Assembly: GCF_008693075.1 (NCBI RefSeq)
Contig: NZ_VXKJ01000048.1
Span: 124,001 to 188,000, forward strand
Direction: 5' to 3'
DNA from: Corynebacterium phocae
GTDB lineage: Bacteria; Actinomycetota; Actinomycetes; Mycobacteriales; Mycobacteriaceae
DNA length: 64,000 bases
This document shows, one piece after another, positions 58,816-64,000 of this stretch. Below the pieces are notes generated by a model. The model had not been told where the DNA came from. It did not search any database and worked only from the letters and a program-made list of their open reading frames with translations. The position numbers and the translations under genes were made by a program. The number at the start of each line of letters is the position of its first letter. Within the stretch, counting starts at the first letter, position 1.

Positions 58816-60870
58816 CTAATCCCCCGAAGCATAGAGCGCATAATGCGGTTCATTTATTCGAGAGAAATCCCCTCGACGAAGGCCCTCTACGATATCTTCG
58901 AATTTTCCGGCTAGCTCGAGAATAGTCATATGAGGTGCACGACCTGCCCGATCTTTATCCATAGCCTGATAACACGTATCTAAGAATTCCCGCATGGCTT
59001 TGGACAACGTCCGATATTTCAAGCTTTCAGGTACTTCAGAGTGTGCGGTTTGATTTCGTACGTATCGCATTCGCTGTAAAGCGACGTCAGCTTCCCGCTC
59101 GACCCTCCTTAAGTACTCCGCCATCGCCGCTGCATTCCTCCGCAGCTTTACAACCTGGTCAATCCTGAGACTGGTCACCAAATCGACCTTCTCGAGAATC
59201 TCGTTAAACTGCTTCCGAACCAAATCAGCTTCCTGCGCCGAAAGACCTTTATCGCGGGAGAGCCGGACCATACCTGCACCCGCCGAATCATTCCCAGCGG
59301 CCAGGAGAGAGAATAGATTCTTCTGGTCTATGTACCTGGAGGTTCGAGGACCTTTACGCAGTTGCAAAACTTCTTTAAGGGGGCTCGGTAAATCCGACAC
59401 GGGTGTCGATCCTGTGATCGAAAAGGCGACGTCATTGGCTAGATGCTGCAAGGAACTTAGCGCAATAATCTTCGGGACATACGTCGCGACGAATGCTTGG
59501 GCGGAGAGGTTTCGATTTCGAGAATCCTTCACTTCATTGCCTCGACCCAGGTACTCAAGAGCTGACCAACCGAAAAAGATTGCCATCGCTCCCGCGCGTT
59601 CAGTAGAAGCTCTCGACGCAAGGCGAAGAGAACGCTGAACGCTAGGAGAATCATGCTCCCTCATGGCCCTCGTATTTTTAGTCCCCTCAATTGAATCCGA
59701 GAGATAGCAAGTCCGTTTTTCGCCATGTTTGAGAACTAAAACTTTTCTCTTTACTCCGAAATCTCCGATACGATGCTCAGCGTTAATACGGTCCATCAGG
59801 GTCTCAGCTTTGTCGAGGGCAATATGCCGAGCCTGAATAGGATCCCATGCGCGAACATCCCAGACGAATACCTGGGCATGGACGAAATGGTCACAGCTAG
59901 GTTCCGCACTTTCTACCTTCCAGTGCTCCATACAGAAGTTGTAAAGGTCAGATTCCGCATGTGAGCCAGGGCTAAAGGAATTTCTCTTCCCATTTCTTTT
60001 CTTTCCACCTACTCGCCCCATCCACCTCACAGGGCCGGGGAACGTCAATGCTCGCCCTTGCAAATCCTTCAAAGGTTCACGGTAATCAACGGCCCCCGTG
60101 ATGACCGTCGCAACGGAATATTGTGCAGGTTCCCGAGTTAGCAACTGATAGACACGCTCGCACAGTTCTTCGTCTGTTCGGTCTCTTTCAGCTTCGAAAA
60201 TTGCAGCGATATCTTCTGCCAGTACTTCAACCACCCGACCACAATAGCTAAGGAAATTGGAGATCTCAGGCACTATTTTCCCGATCTTCTCTACACTCCT
60301 CTCTGGCAGCACTTGAGGCCGTAGTGCTGCCCGCGCACGCTGGCATAACGATTCAAAGTAGAAGGCTTTTAACTCTTTGAGGGCCTCTCGTAAAACAACC
60401 TCCACCGAAGATACGTTGTCGGACACAAACCCCTTTCGCCTGCGCCCGGACGCTGATTCAAACCCTTCAGAGAATTTCTCAACCGAGTTCTTCAAGCTTC
60501 GACAGTTAGGAAGTTGCAGAATTCGAAGACTCAGAACAGATGACGAGAACGAGAAAAGGATCCGATTAAACACGTAGGGCAGCGAATTCCAAGTCTGCTC
60601 TGGCTCTGTTTTGTAGGCATTTAAAGCTTCTACTGCCTCTTCGAGGGCTTCAACTGGGGTCAAGATCCAATTCGAAGATGTTTCAAAATACGTCTCTCTA
60701 GCCACGCTCCGGCGCAGAATTTCCTCGAATAGTTCTATCGGTCTCGATCCGTTGGCCACAGCGCTCCCCGGGGTAAAAATAAAGCTAACGCCCCCTATTT
60801 TACTAGGGGGCGAGCCCGGATGTGGAGCTGGCTCATCTCGAGTGCCCACACAACCTCTAATTGCGTCCAT
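58816..60870 (-). CDS. Orphan protein with C-terminal HEPN-type RNase motif, low-GC, probably acquired
   Basis: No full-length family is recognised. The frame has 684 codons and is clearly lower in G+C, with different codon use (frequent AGA, ATA, TTT), than its neighbours. Near the C-terminus RNQTAH at 605-610 fits the R-x4-6-H core of HEPN ribonucleases, within a helical stretch from about 560 to 640 as in Apea-like HEPN proteins. The rest is soluble and mostly helical. The start is uncertain: the ATG at 60870 lies inside the best -10 hexamer, so GTG at 60849 (after AGAGG) or GTG at 60759 (after GGGGAG) may be used. No partner gene adjoins. Confidence 0.65.
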   Translation of the reverse strand: MDAIRGCVGTRDEPAPHPGSPPSKIGGVSFIFTPGSAVANGSRPIELFEEILRRSVARETYFETSSNWILTPVEALEEAVEALNAYKTEPEQTWNSLPYVFNRILFSFSSSVLSLRILQLPNCRSLKNSVEKFSEGFESASGRRRKGFVSDNVSSVEVVLREALKELKAFYFESLCQRARAALRPQVLPERSVEKIGKIVPEISNFLSYCGRVVEVLAEDIAAIFEAERDRTDEELCERVYQLLTREPAQYSVATVITGAVDYREPLKDLQGRALTFPGPVRWMGRVGGKKRNGKRNSFSPGSHAESDLYNFCMEHWKVESAEPSCDHFVHAQVFVWDVRAWDPIQARHIALDKAETLMDRINAEHRIGDFGVKRKVLVLKHGEKRTCYLSDSIEGTKNTRAMREHDSPSVQRSLRLASRASTERAGAMAIFFGWSALEYLGRGNEVKDSRNRNLSAQAFVATYVPKIIALSSLQHLANDVAFSITGSTPVSDLPSPLKEVLQLRKGPRTSRYIDQKNLFSLLAAGNDSAGAGMVRLSRDKGLSAQEADLVRKQFNEILEKVDLVTSLRIDQVVKLRRNAAAMAEYLRRVEREADVALQRMRYVRNQTAHSEVPESLKYRTLSKAMREFLDTCYQAMDKDRAGRAPHMTILELAGKFEDIVEGLRRGDFSRINEPHYALYASGD
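60789..60812 (-). promoter_or_regulatory. Terminator-like hairpin in the 5' part of the HEPN gene
   Basis: CGCCCCCTA and TAGGGGGCG form a perfect 9-bp stem with a 6-nt loop; on the minus strand a T-rich tract (TTAGCTTTATTTTTA) follows. It lies about 50 nt after the predicted transcription start and could attenuate the gene. Confidence 0.6.
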
Positions 60871-60896
60871 ATTAGCACGCGGTAGCCTGAAATCAA
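60869..60896 (-). promoter_or_regulatory. Promoter of the HEPN gene
   Basis: On the minus strand TTGATT (60891-60896) and TAATAT (60869-60874) are 16 bp apart, with TGC before the -10. Transcription would start near 60862, inside the longest reading of the gene. Confidence 0.55.
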
Positions 60897-61053
60897 GTCT
60901 TTTCCCTCGAGTCCTCGACTAATATTCTCCGGGACCCAATATCGCGTGAACTCCTGTCACCAATCCGAACATCAAAAAACCGGATTGCTAAAGCTTTGGT
61001 AACAAAATCGCCGAAAGGCCTGCGCGAATTCGTAGAATACTGAAACCTTGGCT

Positions 61054-61059
61054 TACTAT
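61054..61059 (+). promoter_or_regulatory. -10 hexamer of a probable leaderless AI-2E family gene
   Basis: TACTAT ends 6 nt before the ATG at 61066, and no ribosome-binding site intervenes. Confidence 0.45.
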
Positions 61060-61065
61060 CGCCTG

Positions 61066-62430
61066 ATGAACAACAAGCAAGTCCGGTTCCATGCCGACGA
61101 CGTAAACGATCGTCACGCAGAAACCGAAGATAAAAATGGCGTACCCGAGCAGCCGATGGTCGAAAAAGACAAAGAGGGCCTGGGCCAGGACGTGGGCGTA
61201 CCCATTCGCCACGACAGCAAGTCCGCCGTCCTCACCAAAGACATCCACGAAATTGCGATGTTCTTTGGCCGCTTCATCCTCATCGTTGCCGGGATCGTTG
61301 TCACCGGGTTCATTCTCAAGTACATCTGGGCCGGCCTTTTGCCAGTAATTTTGGCCCTGCTGGTAGCAACCGTCATGGTTCCAGTGGCTCACTTCCTTCG
61401 CAATAAACTGCGCTTCCCTTCCGCCCTAGCAACCTTGACCACCATGGTGGGCTTCTTTGCCATCATCGGCGGCGTCATTGCCGCCATGGTCGCAGTAGTC
61501 AGCGCCCAGGGCGAGGAACTTGTGAACCAGGCCCGCCAGGGTTTCTACGAGCTCAGTAAGCTAACGCAAAATCTCCCCGTGGAGATTCCCGTTGAGCGCC
61601 TCGATGAAGCCGTCACCGAGATCACCGGAATGGTAAAGAACCAGGCCTCTAATATTGCCGGCGGCGTGATGAGCGGTTTCTCGACCGTTTCCTCCATTGT
61701 TATCGGTCTAATCATCATGCTCTTCCTGTCCTTCTACATCACCAAGGACGGGGAGAAGTTCCTTCCTTGGCTGCGCAAATACACCGGCTCCCCGCTGGGC
61801 TGGCACCTGACCGAACTAGGCTCCCGCATCTGGAAGACCCTGTCCGGCTTCATCCAGACCCAGGCGCTGGTCGCTTTGGTCGACGCCATCTTCATTGGCC
61901 TTGGCCTCTGGGCCCTGCAGGTACCACTCGCACTGGTTATCGCCGTAGTCACCTTCTTCGCCGGCTTCATCCCGCTCATCGGCGCAATTGTTGCCGGCCT
62001 GCTGGCAGTCAGCATCGCGCTGGTCTCCAACGGCCTGACCAACGCCCTGCTAGCACTACTGCTAGTCATCCTTGTTCAGCAGTTTGAGGGCAACGTCCTA
62101 CAGCCGCTGCTCCAGTCCAAGGCCATGGGCCTGCACGCCGCAATTGTCCTGCTCTCCGTTACCGTTGGCGGCGGCCTAGCCGGCATTGTGGGCGCCTTCC
62201 TGGCAGTTCCCGTTGCGGCCACCATCGCCGTGGTCCTGCGTTACCACGGAGTCACGGCCGCGCTACGCGCCGGTGAGGTTGACCCCGAGGAAGTAGATAT
62301 CGTCACGCCGGGCGACCAAAACGAACATGGCTCCGTGGCCAACAAAATCCGCGAGCTCTACCGCGAACTGGCCAAAGAGAGCTACGACCCAGCGCACGAG
62401 GTCGTGGCAACTGGCAACCACGCCAAGTAA
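61066..62430 (+). CDS. AI-2E family transporter
   Basis: The 454-residue membrane protein has a charged cytoplasmic N-terminus (1-60), about eight helices and an acidic/polar tail. The family pattern is seen in the amphipathic central region and in VTFFAGFIPLIGAIVAGLLA near residue 300, then QQFEGNVLQPLLQSKAMGLH near 340. Members include TqsA-type autoinducer exporters and Na+/H+ antiporter-like proteins; substrate unknown. The start is set by a leaderless -10. Confidence 0.82.
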   Translation: MNNKQVRFHADDVNDRHAETEDKNGVPEQPMVEKDKEGLGQDVGVPIRHDSKSAVLTKDIHEIAMFFGRFILIVAGIVVTGFILKYIWAGLLPVILALLVATVMVPVAHFLRNKLRFPSALATLTTMVGFFAIIGGVIAAMVAVVSAQGEELVNQARQGFYELSKLTQNLPVEIPVERLDEAVTEITGMVKNQASNIAGGVMSGFSTVSSIVIGLIIMLFLSFYITKDGEKFLPWLRKYTGSPLGWHLTELGSRIWKTLSGFIQTQALVALVDAIFIGLGLWALQVPLALVIAVVTFFAGFIPLIGAIVAGLLAVSIALVSNGLTNALLALLLVILVQQFEGNVLQPLLQSKAMGLHAAIVLLSVTVGGGLAGIVGAFLAVPVAATIAVVLRYHGVTAALRAGEVDPEEVDIVTPGDQNEHGSVANKIRELYRELAKESYDPAHEVVATGNHAK

Positions 62431-63183
62431 TGCCTGAAGCGTTCTAGCCCCGCCTAAGGCTTTATCAACTGCTCCCCAAGAGTCAGGATTGATTTCCTCA
62501 GTCCAACTTCTGGGGAGCAGTTCGTGATCTAGGCCAAACACGGAACCACCTGCGCGCTTCTCATCGAGAATCAAGACGGCATTCAGCTTGCCGCCAAAGA
62601 AAAGAAGCTTCCGAACCTCCAGCGGGGTTCTTCAGACTCCGATTGGGGTGCTCTCCACATTTTAACGGCCGTCGACATACTCGAACGCTGCTCACGCACC
62701 AACCTTATTGCCAACCGTGCCGAAAAGTGCGAAATCTACACCAAGATACAACGCCCAGACGACGGGCCCCTTTACAAGGCAACCCAGTTAAGCAGGCTGA
62801 GTTGGACCAGGGGTTAAACGACCTACAATCACCTCGCGCCCGGCGCATGCGGCCGTCACCGCTTAACACCCCGTTCAAGGGCCCAATTTATCAGGGGCCC
62901 AATTTGATCGCACTGTGGACGCACGCACTCAGGAATTCGAACACCGCCGCCCCGCGACGCGGTCTGCACCACCTACTCGACGGCGCGAAGTTATTTTTCC
63001 TCCCCCAACAACACTAGCTGATATACCGCCCTGAACAGCTAGAACGTGGGTCAGCAGCCCGCCAAACTGGCTTCCGAGGAGGTTTGAAAAAGCATTTTTC
63101 CGAGCCAGTGTCCACCCGTTATGGTTTAATGTTTCCTATCACCATTAGAACACCCGTACGAACGACCTTAGATAGGAACCGCC
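62431..63183. other. 753-bp region without a convincing gene
   Basis: It holds a 12-bp inverted repeat (62467-62522), a startless open frame on the plus strand (about 62530-62816, with LLIENQDGIQLAAKEKKLP) that may be a gene remnant, and an 11-bp direct repeat GGGCCCAATTT at 62879 and 62895. Several short plus-strand frames show no family and poor codon use. The last 80 bp should contain the promoter of the HicA-like gene. Confidence 0.6.
62467..62522. repeat. 12-bp inverted repeat downstream of the AI-2E gene
   Basis: AACTGCTCCCCA and TGGGGAGCAGTT are perfect arms around 32 bp. No U-tract follows. It could terminate the AI-2E transcript or mark a small element. Confidence 0.7.
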
Positions 63184-63915
63184 ATGACCTTTCAACTCAA
63201 TTTCGCCACCGCGCCCCTTCGCCTAGCCGCTACGCAACAAGGTGCAACACACGGATTTTCGCGCACTCCCGCCCCTACGCTTGCGCGGCGCCGTCCAGAC
63301 AGCCATGAGCCGGTGGGGGATTTGGACACCGCCAAAGACCAGCTACAGCGGGCATTCCATTCGCGGCCGGTGGTCGTGGACATTCCCGCCGCCGCGGTCG
63401 CCCCGCCGCTATTTGAGCACACCACTGCCCAAGCTGCCAGCGCGTTGCGGCGCTATGGCCTAACTGTGGCTGGCGCGGCGGACATACTCGAGGACGCTGA
63501 GCGCACCCCCGGGAGGGAGGGCCGGACCTGTTTCTGGACCGGAGATTTCTACGCCGTGGTGGATGAGCCCGCTTCCCTACTCATCGCCTGGCAGCCCCAA
63601 ACCACATCTCCTCGCCCACAGTGCCGGAAGACCCCGGGAGCTAAGCGCGGCGGCCGGCGGGATACGCGCCGGCCACTGCCCACCACCCGGCGGGATTACG
63701 TCGCGGCGCTGGAATCCTTCGGCTTTGTCATCCGCGATGGCCGCAAGCACTCCAAAATCACCCACCCCGACTTCCCCGGCAACCAGTTGACCATGCCCAA
63801 GACAGCCTCCGACTACCGGTGGATTGCCAACAACGCCCGCGATATCCGCATGGTGTTTGGCGTTGATATTCGCACCAGCACCCCGGAGAAACCACAATTG
63901 CAAAGCTGCGCGTAG
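63184..63915 (+). CDS. Protein with C-terminal HicA/YcfA-like domain and unknown N-terminal region
   Basis: The 243-residue protein has an unrecognised N-terminal region (1-160; includes FWTGDFYAVVDEPASLLIAW near 117-136), a basic hinge (GAKRGGRRDTRR) and a C-terminal domain (about 166-232) with RRDYVAALESFGFVIRDG, then RKHSKITHPDFPG. The latter matches the HicA mRNA-interferase fold, including the His that follows the glycine turn. Classical HicA is ~60-80 residues and stands beside HicB; no HicB is seen here. The ATG has TAGGA upstream. The function as toxin or RNA-binding protein is open. Confidence 0.55.
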   Translation: MTFQLNFATAPLRLAATQQGATHGFSRTPAPTLARRRPDSHEPVGDLDTAKDQLQRAFHSRPVVVDIPAAAVAPPLFEHTTAQAASALRRYGLTVAGAADILEDAERTPGREGRTCFWTGDFYAVVDEPASLLIAWQPQTTSPRPQCRKTPGAKRGGRRDTRRPLPTTRRDYVAALESFGFVIRDGRKHSKITHPDFPGNQLTMPKTASDYRWIANNARDIRMVFGVDIRTSTPEKPQLQSCA

Positions 63916-64000
63916 GCTGCCAGGAAACCCGAAGCAGTTGGCAGCAAACGCCTATAAACCATTCATTGCCGTGTCAGGAACGTGCGCCATACTTGCATCA

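Noticed and set aside
62467..62522. Integron attC site or IS terminal repeats
   Set aside because: The arms lack the RYYYAAC/GTTRRRY core sites, and no transposase, integrase or target duplication is visible.

Overview
The window is a high-GC actinobacterial chromosome segment, almost certainly from a Corynebacterium. The evidence is the glnX-glnH-pknG, pta-ackA, dnaK-grpE-dnaJ-hspR and htaA-hmuTUV loci, DtxR-like iron boxes, HspR (HAIR) operators, and many start codons that lie 6-8 nt after a TANNNT hexamer, as expected for leaderless mRNAs. From memory of the M. tuberculosis map, the backbone follows the order of Rv0350-Rv0433: dnaK operon, purA, fba, GH76, SpoU, pyrE, clpB, type II flavohaemoglobin, pta/ackA, pknG/glnH/glnX, mutT3, xthA, GNAT, def, DUF3263, LytR_C and the YbdK-type ligase. 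Departures from that order are the accessory parts. No tRNA, rRNA, CRISPR array or insertion sequence was recognised.

Layout. 1-10.4 kb: end of a GT87 mannosyltransferase, a carboxylate-amine ligase, a LytR_C protein, def, a degenerate-looking GNAT protein, xthA, cardiolipin synthase, a drug exporter, an ABC-2 exporter and a Nudix hydrolase. 10.4-15.4 kb: glnX-glnH-pknG, the amino-acid sensing system that controls 2-oxoglutarate dehydrogenase through OdhI. 15.6-21.8 kb: L-lactate dehydrogenase, ackA-pta, a secreted CAP protein, purT and a membrane protein. 21.8-30.2 kb: a haem-uptake locus with four HtaA-type surface proteins around hmuTUV and three DtxR-like boxes. 30.2-43.6 kb: an HNH/DUF222 endonuclease beside an inverted pair of DnaA boxes, purA, FUSC, fba, GH76, an RNA methyltransferase, pyrE, a rhodanese lacking its catalytic cysteine, and clpB. 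43.7-49.3 kb: a small membrane protein, a betaine/choline-type ABC importer, a flavohaemoglobin-like protein and a nitrilase-family amidase. 49.3-58.4 kb: a WXG-like/DUF1023 pair, aldehyde dehydrogenase, a permease pair (UPF0718 + TIGR03943) and the hspR-dnaJ-grpE-dnaK chaperone operon. 58.4-64 kb: the accessory end, with a low-GC orphan gene carrying a HEPN motif, an AI-2E family transporter, 750 bp of apparently decayed DNA and a HicA-like fusion gene.

The clearest regulatory logic is the heat-shock regulon. Upstream of both clpB and dnaK a SigH-like promoter (GGAAYA-N16-CGTT) is overlapped by an HspR operator of the form GTTGAGT-N7-ACTCAAC, and hspR is the last gene of the dnaK operon. The second is iron control of haem uptake by DtxR. 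The least explained items are the 684-codon HEPN-type orphan with a hairpin-bearing leader, the HicA-like fusion, the inverted DnaA-box pair, and the palindrome that covers the sseA promoter and start codon.
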